Shown: positions 8,083 through 17,253 of the stretch, one piece after another
Layout: each line of letters starts with the position of its first letter
How positions within the stretch are numbered: the first letter of the stretch is position 1
The notes under the pieces: model-generated
The model's database searches: none
Seen by the model: the letters and a program-made list of their open reading frames with translations, nothing else
What the model was told of the DNA's origin: nothing
Program-made: the position numbers and the translations under genes
From: Dehalococcoidia bacterium
GTDB taxonomy: Bacteria > Chloroflexota > Dehalococcoidia > Bin125
Direction of reading: 5' to 3'
Assembly: GCA_022825265.1 (NCBI GenBank)
Contig: JAJDXE010000013.1
Span: 248,001-312,000 of the forward strand
Length of the DNA stretch: 64,000 nt

Positions 8083-10394
8083 CCCGCCTCTGACGCCTCC
8101 TCCGCCGTCATCGCCCTGGGCAGCTTGACCTTCGGCGTGATCTTCACATCGACCACGTGAATCGTCCCTTCGAACTCGAAGGGCGCCTCGTAGCCGTCCG
8201 ACACCGGCGAGTACTGGTCCCCGCCAACGTCCGCGCCGCCTCGCACGCCGATGCCGCTGGTGTCCGGAACCTCCACCTGTCCGGCATCCTGCCCGTCAAT
8301 TGAGAACGTCACAACGCCGGCGCCGCCCGCCTTCGAACTCATCTTCGCCGACAACGTCGACGCGCCAGTCGGCAGCTCAGTTTCTGACTGGCCGATCGTG
8401 TGATTCTCCCGAGAGTTGTAGTCGATGCACAGCCGATTGTTCTGCACGTAGATCGACAGACCGCCCGCCATGCTGCCCGACGCGAATAGGACGCCTTCCT
8501 CTTGCGCGCCGCTTCGTTCGACATCCACGCTGATTTCCCAGTCGCCGATATGCAGCACCGGCGCGACTCGATTGTGGACGTGCGAGATCGGTGGGTAGTA
8601 GCGGTAGTGCAAGCCTTCGTGCGGACTGCCAGGCTTACTGCTCGGAGCACCCAGTCGCGGCAGACGATCATCGAGCGGCAGCACGTTGTAGCGGCCCGCT
8701 TCGATCCACCAGCGGTCGATCATCTTCTGCAGCCGCTCCGGTTCCTGCTCGGACAGGTCGTTGAGCTCCGAGAAGTCCTCTTCCAGATTGAACAGCTCCC
8801 ACTTGTCTTCGTCGAACTCGACCCCGCGGAAATGGCGGGTCACGGCCTTCCAGCCGTCCATCCAGATCGCGCGGTGGCCCCACATCTCGAAGTACTGCAC
8901 GCCCTTGTTCGACGGCGCATCAGGGTCTTCGAAGCTGTAGGCCAGGCTCTTGCCGTGGACCGGCATCTGCGCCAATCCCTTGATTGTCCTGGGCGCTTCC
9001 TCGCCGAGCACTTCGAGGACGGTCGGGACCAGGTCAGTGACATGATGAAACTGCTCGCGGATCTGTCCCTGAGGCACCCGTTCCGGCCAACGCACGATCA
9101 GCGGCACCCGCACGCCGCCGCCGTAGGCGTCGCTCTTGTACCAGCGCAGCGGAGTGTTGGCGACCTGCGCCCAGCCCCAGGGCACATCTGTCCAGCTTCT
9201 CGCCGTGCCAACGTCTTCGAGTCGATCTTGCAGAGCAGCCAACCGTTCATCGTGCATCGAACCCTGGTCGCCCATCGGAATATTCAGCAGCCCGCCCTCA
9301 TTCGATGATATCCCGTGGCCGCCCTGCGCCAGGCTGAACATGCCCATCGGACCGCCCATGCCCGACGCCCCGTTGTCCGATGTGAGCATCACGATCGTGT
9401 TATCAAGCTGGCCCGAGTCCTCCAGGTACTGGAACAGTCGGCCAAGCTGCGCGTCGGTGTGATCGAGAAACGCGCCAAACGCCTCGAACAGCCGGGCGGC
9501 AAAGCGCTTTGCATCGTCGGAGAGATCGTCCCAACGCTCGACGCCGGGGTTGCGAGCCGCCAGCTCCGTGTCCGCCGGGATGATTCCGTTGGCCAACTGA
9601 CGCTCGTACCACTCTTCCCGCACCACGTCCCAGCCGGCGTCGAATCGGCCGCGGTACTTCTCGACATACTCGCGCGGCGACTGGTGGGGTTCATGCACCG
9701 CGCCCAGAGCCAGATACGTGAAGAACGGCTGATCGGGCCGATGCGACTGCTTGTCGCGCAGGAACCGGATCGTGTGATCGACCAGGTCTTCGGTGATGTG
9801 ATAGCCCGCTTCCGGCCGCTTGGGCGGAACGATGTGGTGGTTGTCTTCGGTCAGCTCGGGATAGAACTGATCGGTCGCCCCGGAGAGGAATCCGTAGTAG
9901 CGGTCGAACCCGCGCTGCAACGGCCAATGGTCGAACGGCCCCGCCGGCCCGTTCTCCTCGGCCGGACTGAGGTGCCACTTGCCCACCATGTACGTCGCAT
10001 ATCCACGCGGCTGCAACATCTCGGCCAGCGTCGCCGAGTGTTTCGACACGGCCGACCGCATATTCGTGAACCCGGTGTCGTGGAAGCTGATCGTCCGCAT
10101 GCCGACGGCATGGTGATTGCGCCCGGTTAACAGCGACGCGCGCGTCGGCGAGCAAAGCGGCGTCACATGGAAGTTGGAGTATCGAAGACCCTCTGAGGCC
10201 AGCTTGTCGATGTTGGGCGTATCGATCGTCGAGCCATAGCAGCCGAGGTGGGCGAAGCCCATGTCGTCGAAGAGGATGATCAAGACGTTCGGTCGCGGCC
10301 CGTGCTCATGCTCGGGCAGCAACTGCCACCAGGGCTCCGACTCCTCCACGGTCACTCCAACCGTGCCCCTGAATTCCTCAAACTGTTCAGACAT
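8079..10394 (-). CDS. Arylsulfatase-family hydrolase
   Basis: A 771-residue type I sulfatase. The N-terminal region has the metal-binding DDMG (43-46). The CSPTRASLLTGR motif follows, in which Cys81 is the residue converted to formylglycine by a maturation enzyme encoded elsewhere. Later GKWHLS and SDNGASG motifs complete the alkaline-phosphatase-like active site. The C-terminal ~200 residues form a beta-rich domain seen in long arylsulfatases of this type. No signal peptide is visible, so it is probably cytoplasmic. ATG 10394 is chosen over an in-frame TTG at 10406 because a GGGGA is correctly placed only for the ATG. Substrate unknown: sulfate esters, or phosphonate or phosphate monoesters. 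Confidence 0.87.
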   Translation of the reverse strand: MSEQFEEFRGTVGVTVEESEPWWQLLPEHEHGPRPNVLIILFDDMGFAHLGCYGSTIDTPNIDKLASEGLRYSNFHVTPLCSPTRASLLTGRNHHAVGMRTISFHDTGFTNMRSAVSKHSATLAEMLQPRGYATYMVGKWHLSPAEENGPAGPFDHWPLQRGFDRYYGFLSGATDQFYPELTEDNHHIVPPKRPEAGYHITEDLVDHTIRFLRDKQSHRPDQPFFTYLALGAVHEPHQSPREYVEKYRGRFDAGWDVVREEWYERQLANGIIPADTELAARNPGVERWDDLSDDAKRFAARLFEAFGAFLDHTDAQLGRLFQYLEDSGQLDNTIVMLTSDNGASGMGGPMGMFSLAQGGHGISSNEGGLLNIPMGDQGSMHDERLAALQDRLEDVGTARSWTDVPWGWAQVANTPLRWYKSDAYGGGVRVPLIVRWPERVPQGQIREQFHHVTDLVPTVLEVLGEEAPRTIKGLAQMPVHGKSLAYSFEDPDAPSNKGVQYFEMWGHRAIWMDGWKAVTRHFRGVEFDEDKWELFNLEEDFSELNDLSEQEPERLQKMIDRWWIEAGRYNVLPLDDRLPRLGAPSSKPGSPHEGLHYRYYPPISHVHNRVAPVLHIGDWEISVDVERSGAQEEGVLFASGSMAGGLSIYVQNNRLCIDYNSRENHTIGQSETELPTGASTLSAKMSSKAGGAGVVTFSIDGQDAGQVEVPDTSGIGVRGGADVGGDQYSPVSDGYEAPFEFEGTIHVVDVKITPKVKLPRAMTAEEASEAG

Positions 10395-10482
10395 GACGAT
10401 CGCCAATCCCCATTACGCAGATCGATCGGCAAGATAGGCGATTGGCGCTTGTCAGTGGCCGGAGGTTGCGAGCAGTGTCAAT

Positions 10483-10503
10483 GGGCGACCCTTGTGGTCG
10501 CCC
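10483..10503. terminator. Hairpin between sulfatase and carboxylase genes
   Basis: GGGCGACC-cttgt-GGTCGCCC is a perfect 8-bp stem with a 5-nt loop, just past the end of the minus-strand carboxyltransferase gene. No T-run follows on either strand, so it may stabilise the 3' end rather than act as a strong intrinsic terminator. Confidence 0.45.
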
Positions 10504-10543
10504 TGCGGCAACTCCTCAAGGGTCGCAGCTCTTGGATTGAGGG

Positions 10544-12145
10544 CTAAGGCCTGATGATCCGCTTTGGGCGCTGGGCCAGGCGCTTGAGCATGGGCTGGGC
10601 TGCCTCGATGAAGCGGAAGGCGATCCGGCGCGTGTCCCTGGGATCGATCAAGTCAATCACGTCGAAGTTGTGAGCAGCCTTGAGCGGACTTCTCAGCTTG
10701 AGCAGCCGATTCTCGATCATCTCGCGGTGCGCCTCGGGATTCTCGGCTGCCTCGATCTCGCGTCGGTAGGCGGCGGCGACGCCTCCTTCGATCGGGATGC
10801 CGCCCCATTCTCCGGCGGGCCAGCCGAAGCGCATATTGACGCCGTTGGGTTCGCCCATGCTGTTGGGCGCGTCGGCGGCGACGCCGTAGCTCTTGCGGAT
10901 GTTGAACTCGACCTTGGGCACATCTGCCTCGTAGGCCGCGATCAATGCGCGCGTGCCGCGACGCATGGTCTGGTTGAGTTCGGCCTGCGAGCCGAGCATG
11001 AAGCCGGGCATGTCGAGGAAGATCACCATCGGCAGATTGAAGCCGTCGCAGAGGTCGACGAAGTGGGCGAACTTGTCGGCCGCGTCGCCGTTCATCGCGC
11101 CGGCCATGACGTAGGGGTCGCTGGCAACCACGCCGACGGCGTAGCCGCCGATGCGGGCGAAGCCGGTGATGATCGCGCCGCCCCAGTGGGGACGCATCTC
11201 GAAGAACTCGCCGTTGTCCATGACCAGCTTGACCAGCTTGCGCGGGTTGTAGCCGCGCTTGCGGTTCTCGGGAATGATGCGCAGCAACTCTTCGACGCGG
11301 CGATTGGGATCGTCGAAGTTGTGCGTGCGCTCGGTCACGTCGTTGGTCGTGTCGGGCAGGTAGGAGAGGAACCTCTTGATCTGGTCGAAGGCGTCTTCCT
11401 CGCTCTCCGCCTCGTTGTCGACCTGTCCGCTCTGGTAGACGTGGACCTTGGAGCCGCCCAGTTCCTCCTTGTTGAACGTCTCGCCGATCGCGCGTCGCAC
11501 GACCGGCGGTCCGGAGGGGAAGATCTGGGATTGACCTTTGATCATCACCGTGAAGTGCGAGAGCAGAGCAAACGCGGCGGGCGCGCCAGCGACCGAGCCC
11601 ATGATCCCCGAGGCGACGGGCACCTTGTTGAGCAGGTTGATGTGACGCCACCAGGTCTGACCACCGGGCAGGGCCATACGGCCCTCTTCTTCGTCCCGCT
11701 TGGCGCTGTGTCCGACGCCTTCGATCAGCTGGACGTAGGGCAGTCCGTACTGCGCCGCCATCGGCGTGGCGAACTGCGACGCGCCCTTGGAGACGTTGTG
11801 CGGCGACCCGCCGGAGATGGTGAAATCGTCGCCGCCGATCACGATGTTGCGGCCGTCGATCTGGCCCATGCCCATGACGAACGCGCCGGGCGTGAACTCG
11901 CGCAGGTCGCCGTTCTCGTCGTACTCGTAGCCGCCGACCAGTGGTCCGGCCTCAAAGAACGAGTCGGGATCGAGGAACTTGTCAATCCGCTCGCGGATCG
12001 TGTAGCGGCCGCCGCGGTGCTGTCGGGCGACGCCGTACTCGCCGCCCATCTCGCGGCCGAGTTGCTTGATGTAGTTGATTTCCTCGATCGCGCCCTGCCA
12101 GTCCTGCCCTGGCTTCCACGATTCGCGAGTCTGGTCTACGGGCAT
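10544..12145 (-). CDS. Acyl-CoA (propionyl-CoA-type) carboxylase carboxyltransferase subunit
   Basis: A 533-residue carboxyltransferase (beta) subunit of a biotin-dependent acyl-CoA carboxylase. It transfers CO2 from carboxybiotin to acetyl-, propionyl- or methylcrotonyl-type CoA. Both crotonase-fold halves are present. The N-terminal half has RGGRYTIRERIDKFLD and an oxyanion glycine region (SGGSPHNVSKGASQF); the C-terminal half has VVASDPYVMAGAMNGDAADKFAHFVDLCD and the DMPGFMLGSQAE stretch. The ATG at 12145 has an AGAGG about 7 nt upstream. The biotin carboxylase partner is not adjacent, so it must lie elsewhere. Which acyl-CoA is used cannot be told from the sequence. Confidence 0.88.
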   Translation of the reverse strand: MPVDQTRESWKPGQDWQGAIEEINYIKQLGREMGGEYGVARQHRGGRYTIRERIDKFLDPDSFFEAGPLVGGYEYDENGDLREFTPGAFVMGMGQIDGRNIVIGGDDFTISGGSPHNVSKGASQFATPMAAQYGLPYVQLIEGVGHSAKRDEEEGRMALPGGQTWWRHINLLNKVPVASGIMGSVAGAPAAFALLSHFTVMIKGQSQIFPSGPPVVRRAIGETFNKEELGGSKVHVYQSGQVDNEAESEEDAFDQIKRFLSYLPDTTNDVTERTHNFDDPNRRVEELLRIIPENRKRGYNPRKLVKLVMDNGEFFEMRPHWGGAIITGFARIGGYAVGVVASDPYVMAGAMNGDAADKFAHFVDLCDGFNLPMVIFLDMPGFMLGSQAELNQTMRRGTRALIAAYEADVPKVEFNIRKSYGVAADAPNSMGEPNGVNMRFGWPAGEWGGIPIEGGVAAAYRREIEAAENPEAHREMIENRLLKLRSPLKAAHNFDVIDLIDPRDTRRIAFRFIEAAQPMLKRLAQRPKRIIRP

Positions 12146-12214
12146 ATTCAGCCTCTCAGTCGGACATTTCGTCGGACACGGTCCGCTGGCAGTTTATCGG
12201 CAGGTCGGATTCGT

Positions 12215-13837
12215 CTAGAAGCCGGATGTCCAGTAGTTGGTCCAGACTCGGCTGAGGATTCCAGCCGCGACCCGATCGGCGAGGGTCGAGTCGTTGGCGG
12301 CCACGATCCAGACGGCGTGGGGTCTAATGATCAGGCGCGCGGCGCCTGTTGGTCCGTCCCAGCGGTGCAGATCGGCCGGATCGTCGAGATCGCGCTGTGC
12401 TTCGTCTTCCGTGTGGCTATAGAACCAACTTCGCAAACCGATCACGCCTTCGCGTTGGTCCCCTCTGTGATCGAACACGACCTGCCAGGTCACGACTTCC
12501 GCCGACCCGTCTTGCGATTGCCAGAGGACCATCTGGTCCGAACCCCAGCCCTCTGCGGTGTTACGCGCCAGCGTGGAGAACCGGGTTGTGGTCAGGATGA
12601 ACGTCTGTAGCCACTGCTCGCCCATGCGATCGACGATCGGCTCGTTCCATTCCGTCTCCGGGAACAACTCGTCGCGCAGGCGCTGGAGATCCACGAGATC
12701 GATCGGCTGTTCGTCGCTGTGCAGCTTCTCCGGGTGCAAGATCTGTTCGGTGGATTCAGGTGGATCGAGCAAGAGGGCGTCGATGGCCGCCTGTCCGCCC
12801 TCGGCTCGCAGCGCGGCCATGACATTGCTGCCCTGGTCGTAGGCGGCGAAGAGGTTCTCCGAGTCCTGCGGCGTCAGCGCTTCGAACGCCCGGTACCACA
12901 GGTCGTACTCCGCGTTCTCCTCCGGCCCCCACTGGATATCGGCCAGCAGTTCGAGGAGTGGCAGCTCCTCGCCGTACAGCTCGTTCAGCGTGGCGTCTCC
13001 TTCGACGACCCAGCGCAGCGCCTCAAGTTCGTCTGTGGTTTCGGCGTCCCGATACCAGTCGTGCAGCCGCCATCCCGTCCATTGATCCTGGAGGAAATGG
13101 ACCAGTTCGTGCGAGATCACGCCAACGAAGATGGCTGGTATCGGGGGAGCGGAGACGATCACGACTTCTCCGACGCCGTCCTCCCCCGGTTCGAGCTCGT
13201 CCGCGTCTTCGATCTCCCCGTACCAACCCCAGGCCAGAGTGGCGCTCATCCAGCTCTGTTCCAGGTCGCCATAGTCCTCGACGTTCTGGCCGAGCAGAAT
13301 TGCCAGCCGGCTGGCGGGCCGACCGACCGTCCAATCATCCTCGTCTTCCTCATCGGACGCGTCTTCCCAGATGTCCTCGGTCAGGCAGGCCCACTGACGA
13401 AGGCTTGTGCGGCTGACGAGGAACACGGGCGGGAGCTCCTGGAGTTCGATGCCGCGCGCCTCAGCGGTTGTCTGGGCGATGATCTCGACGGCTCGCAGGT
13501 CTTCTCCCTCGGCCGAAATCAGCAGGTCGCGCCAGAGGTCCTCCGGTTCCTGCTCCTCGAGCTGCGCACGCAGGTCCGAAACCTCGGGCTGCTCGTCGCA
13601 CCAGAGCCGTTCCTGGGCCAGCGTTTCGAGCATCGCGTCGGCGAAGTGCCGCACGTTGCGATAGCTGTAGATGTCGGATCGCAGCGGAGCGTCGGCGAGC
13701 TGTTGTCCGGCTTGAACCTGCTGAGGCTCGGGTTGGATGGGCGCAGGCTCGGGCGGCGTCCAAATCGGAATGTCGTCGGTGCAGGCGATCGCGATTGCCG
13801 CGATCGCCAGAGCAAGCGTGATGCCGAGTTTGCGCAT
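12215..13837 (-). CDS. Lipoprotein with zinc-metallopeptidase-like motif
   Basis: A 540-residue exported lipoprotein. A short basic start, a hydrophobic core and a lipobox ending at Cys19 are followed by a Pro/Gln-rich spacer. HELVHFLQDQ (HExxH at 243-247) and a Glu at about 279 in WVVEGDA are arranged like a gluzincin-type zinc site. The rest matches nothing I recognise. ATG 13837 is preferred over the GTG at 13852 because the latter overlaps the upstream luciferase-family gene; the GGTGGAG inside that gene's end serves as ribosome-binding site. It is probably co-transcribed with that gene, though a functional link is not obvious. Proteolytic activity is inferred from the motif only. Confidence 0.65.
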   Translation of the reverse strand: MRKLGITLALAIAAIAIACTDDIPIWTPPEPAPIQPEPQQVQAGQQLADAPLRSDIYSYRNVRHFADAMLETLAQERLWCDEQPEVSDLRAQLEEQEPEDLWRDLLISAEGEDLRAVEIIAQTTAEARGIELQELPPVFLVSRTSLRQWACLTEDIWEDASDEEDEDDWTVGRPASRLAILLGQNVEDYGDLEQSWMSATLAWGWYGEIEDADELEPGEDGVGEVVIVSAPPIPAIFVGVISHELVHFLQDQWTGWRLHDWYRDAETTDELEALRWVVEGDATLNELYGEELPLLELLADIQWGPEENAEYDLWYRAFEALTPQDSENLFAAYDQGSNVMAALRAEGGQAAIDALLLDPPESTEQILHPEKLHSDEQPIDLVDLQRLRDELFPETEWNEPIVDRMGEQWLQTFILTTTRFSTLARNTAEGWGSDQMVLWQSQDGSAEVVTWQVVFDHRGDQREGVIGLRSWFYSHTEDEAQRDLDDPADLHRWDGPTGAARLIIRPHAVWIVAANDSTLADRVAAGILSRVWTNYWTSGF

Positions 13838-13841
13838 TCGC

Positions 13842-14771
13842 TCAGACTCCACCGATCACTTCTTCGCTGAAGGCGCGGAGGGCGTCCCAGTCCCACGGCG
13901 GACGCAGCGTAATGTTGACTCGGTCGACGCCTGCCTCGGCGTACGGGGCGAGGAGATCAATCGCCTCCGAAGGCGTGCCGAGGATGGCGCCGCGCTGGCG
14001 GAAGGCGTCGCCGGCGGGGCCGAAGACCTCCTCGAAATGGGCGACCGCCCTGGGCCGGTCTGCCTCGCTCGCGGCGAGATGGAATGAGAGGTTCACATCG
14101 CGCTGAATCTGGGACGGATCGCGATCCACCCGTTCGCACCACTCATCGAGGACTCCAGAGAGGCGTTGCCAATCCTCGACATTGAGATACGGCGCGTTCC
14201 AGCCGTCGGCGTAGCGAGCCACCAGTTGTAGCGTGCGCCGCTCGCCGAGGCCGCCAATCCAGATCGGCACCCGCGGCTGGATCGGCTTGGGTTCGCAAAG
14301 CGCGTCGGTCAGTTGGAAGTGTTCACCCGCGTAGTTCGCTTCGGACTCCTCCCATAGCGCCCGGAGGACGTGAATGCCCTCTTCCAGTCGATCCATGCGC
14401 CGACCGATTCGGTCGAAGGGGATGCCGTAGGCCGAGTACTCCTGCTCGTTCCAGCCAGCGCCCAGGCCGACATCGAGCCGACCGTTGGAGAGATGGTCGA
14501 TGGTGGCCAGTGCATTGGCCAGCACGGCGGGATGGCGGTAGTCCATGGCCAGCACGCAGGTACCGACGCGTACATGCTCGGTATCGACCGCGAGTGCCGC
14601 AAGGCTGGCGAGGCATTCGAGGTAGGGGCCGCGCTTGTCCGTCATCGGCGACTCGTAGAAGTGATCGGAGACGTCGACCCAGGTGAAACCGGCCGTGTCG
14701 GCCCATCGCCAGAGCTGCCGGCACTCGCCGATCGTCACGTTCTGCTGGACTAGGTGAATGCCGAACTCCAT
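13842..14771 (-). CDS. LLM-class flavin/F420-dependent oxidoreductase
   Basis: A 309-residue TIM-barrel oxidoreductase of the luciferase-like monooxygenase class, F420-binding subgroup. Family features include the start EFGIHLVQQ, a DHFYE segment, VRVGTCVLAMDYRHPAVLANALATIDHLSNGRLDVGLGAGW, and VPIWIGGLGERRTLQLVARYADGWN. The ATG at 14771 has a clear AGGGAGA upstream. Such enzymes transfer hydride or oxygen to varied small molecules, and the cofactor (FMN or F420) cannot be fixed from sequence alone. Its stop lies 4 nt before the ATG of the downstream lipoprotein gene, so the two form an operon. Confidence 0.85.
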   Translation of the reverse strand: MEFGIHLVQQNVTIGECRQLWRWADTAGFTWVDVSDHFYESPMTDKRGPYLECLASLAALAVDTEHVRVGTCVLAMDYRHPAVLANALATIDHLSNGRLDVGLGAGWNEQEYSAYGIPFDRIGRRMDRLEEGIHVLRALWEESEANYAGEHFQLTDALCEPKPIQPRVPIWIGGLGERRTLQLVARYADGWNAPYLNVEDWQRLSGVLDEWCERVDRDPSQIQRDVNLSFHLAASEADRPRAVAHFEEVFGPAGDAFRQRGAILGTPSEAIDLLAPYAEAGVDRVNITLRPPWDWDALRAFSEEVIGGV

Positions 14772-14852
14772 GCTGTTCTCCCTTGCCTGACCCTGCTGAT
14801 TACGTTCGCCTATGTTGTCAGGCAGTCGGGCTGATGACCAGTGGAGGATCGC

Positions 14853-15383
14853 ATGACCTCATCCAGAGACGAAGTGCTGCTGGAGGCTGAGTTCGATCGA
14901 GGCGTCATGTCCTATGGACGCCTCGCCGTCAGCCTGTTGCTCCTGATCACGCTGGTCGGTATTCCACTGATCCCGTTCTGGCTGATCTGGAGCGTTTCAT
15001 ATCTGCCCAGGGCCTACGACCGCTTCAGCGCCCGCCTCACGCTCTCCTCGCTCGAACTGACCCGAGGCGTCTACTTCCGCAGCGACAGCACAATCCCACT
15101 CGATCGAATCACCGATGTCCGGCTGCACGACGACCCGCTCATGCGAATCAGCGGAATCCAGGGCCTGAAGGTCGAGACCGCCGGTCAGTCAGGGACGGCT
15201 GGGGCTGAGGGCAACTTGATCGGCGTGGTCGACGCCCCCGCCTTCCGCGACGCCGTTCTCCGTCAACGCGAAGTGTTGCAAGAGGGCGGCGCCCAGTCGG
15301 CGATGGTTCAGGCGGCGTCGAGCGACAACGAACTCTTGGTGGAGATTCGAGATCTGCTGCGAAGCATCGACTCGAAGACCTAG
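14853..15383 (+). CDS. PH-domain (bPH2/YdbS-like) membrane protein
   Basis: A 176-residue protein with one hydrophobic segment of about 28 residues (SLLLLITLVGIPLIPFWLIW), then a segment (RLTLSSLELTRGVYF...IPLDRITDV) typical of bacterial PH (bPH2) domains. The C-terminal 30 residues are a predicted helix. ATG 14853 has a GGAGG 5 nt upstream. The family sits in the cytoplasmic membrane with roles that are mostly undefined. It converges with the acyl-CoA synthetase gene 6 nt away. Confidence 0.7.
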   Translation: MTSSRDEVLLEAEFDRGVMSYGRLAVSLLLLITLVGIPLIPFWLIWSVSYLPRAYDRFSARLTLSSLELTRGVYFRSDSTIPLDRITDVRLHDDPLMRISGIQGLKVETAGQSGTAGAEGNLIGVVDAPAFRDAVLRQREVLQEGGAQSAMVQAASSDNELLVEIRDLLRSIDSKT

Positions 15384-15389
15384 GCGCCG

Positions 15390-16925
15390 CTACTCAGTCA
15401 GTCCGAGTTTCTCCGCCAGGCCGATCCGCTGAATCTTCCCCGTCGCGCCCTTGGGAATCTCGTCCAGGATCACGACCCGGCGCGGGGTCTTGAAATCGGC
15501 GACTCGCTCGCCCACGAACCTTCTGATCGCCCGTTCGTCGGACTCCTCGCCGTCACGTAGGACGACTGCGGCGGCGACTTCCTCGCCCAGTCGGTCGTGC
15601 GGCATCGCAAACGTCACCGCCTGGGCAACGGCCGGATGCTGCAGCAAAGCCTCGTCGACTTCACGCGGCGAAATCTTCTCACCGCCCCGGTTGATGATCT
15701 CCTTGAGCCGACCGGTGATGGTGAGATAGCCGTCGTCGTCGAGCACGCCCTGGTCGCCGGTGCGAAACCAGCCTCGCGTGTAGGCGGTGGCGTTGGCCTC
15801 GGGATTGTTGCGATAGCCATCGGTGACGTTGTCGCCGCGGATCACGACTTCCCCGCGCTGCCCCATCGCGAGCAGTGCGCCGTCCTCGTCCATGATCGCG
15901 ATCTCGGGACCGGCCGGCAGGCCGACGCTGCCCGGCTTGCGCTCGAGCGGAGGCATCGGATTTGAGCTCATCTGGTGCGCCGCCTCGGTCATGCCGTAGG
16001 ACTCGATCACCGGAGCCTCGAACGTCTCCTCAAGCTCAGCCATCACGGTCGGCGGCAGCGAGGAGGAGGAAGAGCGGATCAGCCGCAGTTCGGTCTCCTC
16101 AAGCACAGCAGCATTGCGCGAAGCGCGAGTCAGGATGAGCTGGTGCATCGTCGGCACAGCCGTGTACCAGGTCGGACGGGCCTCGCGCAGCCAGCCGAAG
16201 ACCTGCATCGCGTTGAATCCCGGCGAGCACCAGGTGCATCCGCCCGCGCCGATGCTGGCCAGAATGCCCGCCATCACCCCGTGAATGTGGAACAGCGGCA
16301 TGATATTGAGGCAGCGATCCTCAGAAGTGAGATTGAGCGTGTTTCGGATGTTGTGAGCCGTCGCGGTCAGGTTGCGTTGACGCAGCGGCACGATCTTCGG
16401 TCTCGATGTCGTTCCGGAAGTGTGCAACACCAGGCCGACATCGTCCTGTCCGGCTTCGCCGGGTCGTTCTGGCGCCCCGCTGATCTCAGCAGACAGATCG
16501 AATAGCCCGGCAGGACCATTCGACTCAGGCTGCAGTTCCACCAGCGGGATGCCCAATCGCTGAGCGACCTCGCGAACGGGGGTCTCGACGCCCTCCTGCA
16601 CGACGACGGCTTTGGCCTCGAGGTCTTGGAGGTAGAACTCGAACTCGTCGGCGCGGTATCCCGGATTCAGCGGCGCTGCGGTGGCCGCGTTCGCGACACC
16701 GAGGAAGGCGGCCGCCATCTCGGCGCCGTTCGACAACACGATCGCGATGCCGTCCTCGCGCCCGAGGCCGAAGCTGTTGAGTTGCTCGCCGGTCTTGGCG
16801 ATTTGCCCCCGGAGGCCGTTGAACGTGAGATCGGGCCGCCCCGGCGAGCCCAGGGCGGAGGCGCCGCCATCCAGCGGCGTGAGCAGTTCAGAGATCGTCT
16901 TGGCTTGGGAATTGGCGTGGGTCAC
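15390..16925 (-). CDS. AMP-dependent acyl-CoA synthetase, oxalate-CoA ligase (Pcs60/AAE3)-like
   Basis: A 511-residue adenylate-forming ligase that activates a carboxylic acid with ATP and CoA. Motifs in order: HTSGTTSRPK (P-loop), SYGMTEAAHQMSSNP, GWFRTGDQG, the hinge GRLKEIINRGGEKISP, and the catalytic lysine region PKGATGKIQR. The TSRPK and TEAAHQMSSNP stretches resemble yeast Pcs60 and plant AAE3 oxalyl-CoA synthetases more than long-chain fatty acid ligases. The start is a GTG with GGAGA upstream. Substrate is inference from motif resemblance. Confidence 0.83.
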   Translation of the reverse strand: MTHANSQAKTISELLTPLDGGASALGSPGRPDLTFNGLRGQIAKTGEQLNSFGLGREDGIAIVLSNGAEMAAAFLGVANAATAAPLNPGYRADEFEFYLQDLEAKAVVVQEGVETPVREVAQRLGIPLVELQPESNGPAGLFDLSAEISGAPERPGEAGQDDVGLVLHTSGTTSRPKIVPLRQRNLTATAHNIRNTLNLTSEDRCLNIMPLFHIHGVMAGILASIGAGGCTWCSPGFNAMQVFGWLREARPTWYTAVPTMHQLILTRASRNAAVLEETELRLIRSSSSSLPPTVMAELEETFEAPVIESYGMTEAAHQMSSNPMPPLERKPGSVGLPAGPEIAIMDEDGALLAMGQRGEVVIRGDNVTDGYRNNPEANATAYTRGWFRTGDQGVLDDDGYLTITGRLKEIINRGGEKISPREVDEALLQHPAVAQAVTFAMPHDRLGEEVAAAVVLRDGEESDERAIRRFVGERVADFKTPRRVVILDEIPKGATGKIQRIGLAEKLGLTE

Positions 16926-17031
16926 AGGGTCTCCGGAAACACAAGAAGCAGCGATTCGGCGCGGTCAAATGCGCCACATGGCACACAGCCTATTGCCGAA
17001 TCGGGTCCAGGCGCTGCGTATACTTGGCAAC

Positions 17032-17123
17032 GGAGAGGTGTCCGAGTGGCCGAAGGAGCCGATCTCGAAAATCGGTAGGTGCGGCGACGTGCCTCGTGGG
17101 TTCGAATCCCACCCTCTCCGCCA
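17032..17123 (+). tRNA. tRNA-Ser (CGA)
   Basis: Acceptor stem GGAGAGG pairs with CCTCTCC (17113-17119), followed by discriminator G and an encoded CCA. The anticodon loop is CTCGAAA, giving anticodon CGA. A long variable arm, as expected for serine, and a GTTCGAATCC T-loop are present. A short T-run follows the gene. Confidence 0.95.
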
Positions 17124-17149
17124 GGTTTTTTTCTCGGCCAACCGTCTCC

Positions 17150-17239
17150 GGAGAGGTGCTGGAGTGGACGATCAGGCACGCCTGGAAAGCGTGTAGGGCT
17201 GCAAGGCCCTCGTGGGTTCGAATCCCACCCTCTCCGCCA
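17150..17239 (+). tRNA. tRNA-Ser (GGA)
   Basis: Same acceptor stem and T-arm as the tRNA 26 nt upstream. The anticodon loop is CTGGAAA, giving anticodon GGA. A long variable arm and an encoded CCA are present. The two serine tRNAs form a tandem pair on one transcript. Confidence 0.95.
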
Positions 17240-17253
17240 GCTACACAACCCCG

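Noticed and set aside
10670..12610. 646-codon open frame on the plus strand
   Set aside because: It is antisense to the acyl-CoA carboxylase gene and its translation lacks any recognisable domain.
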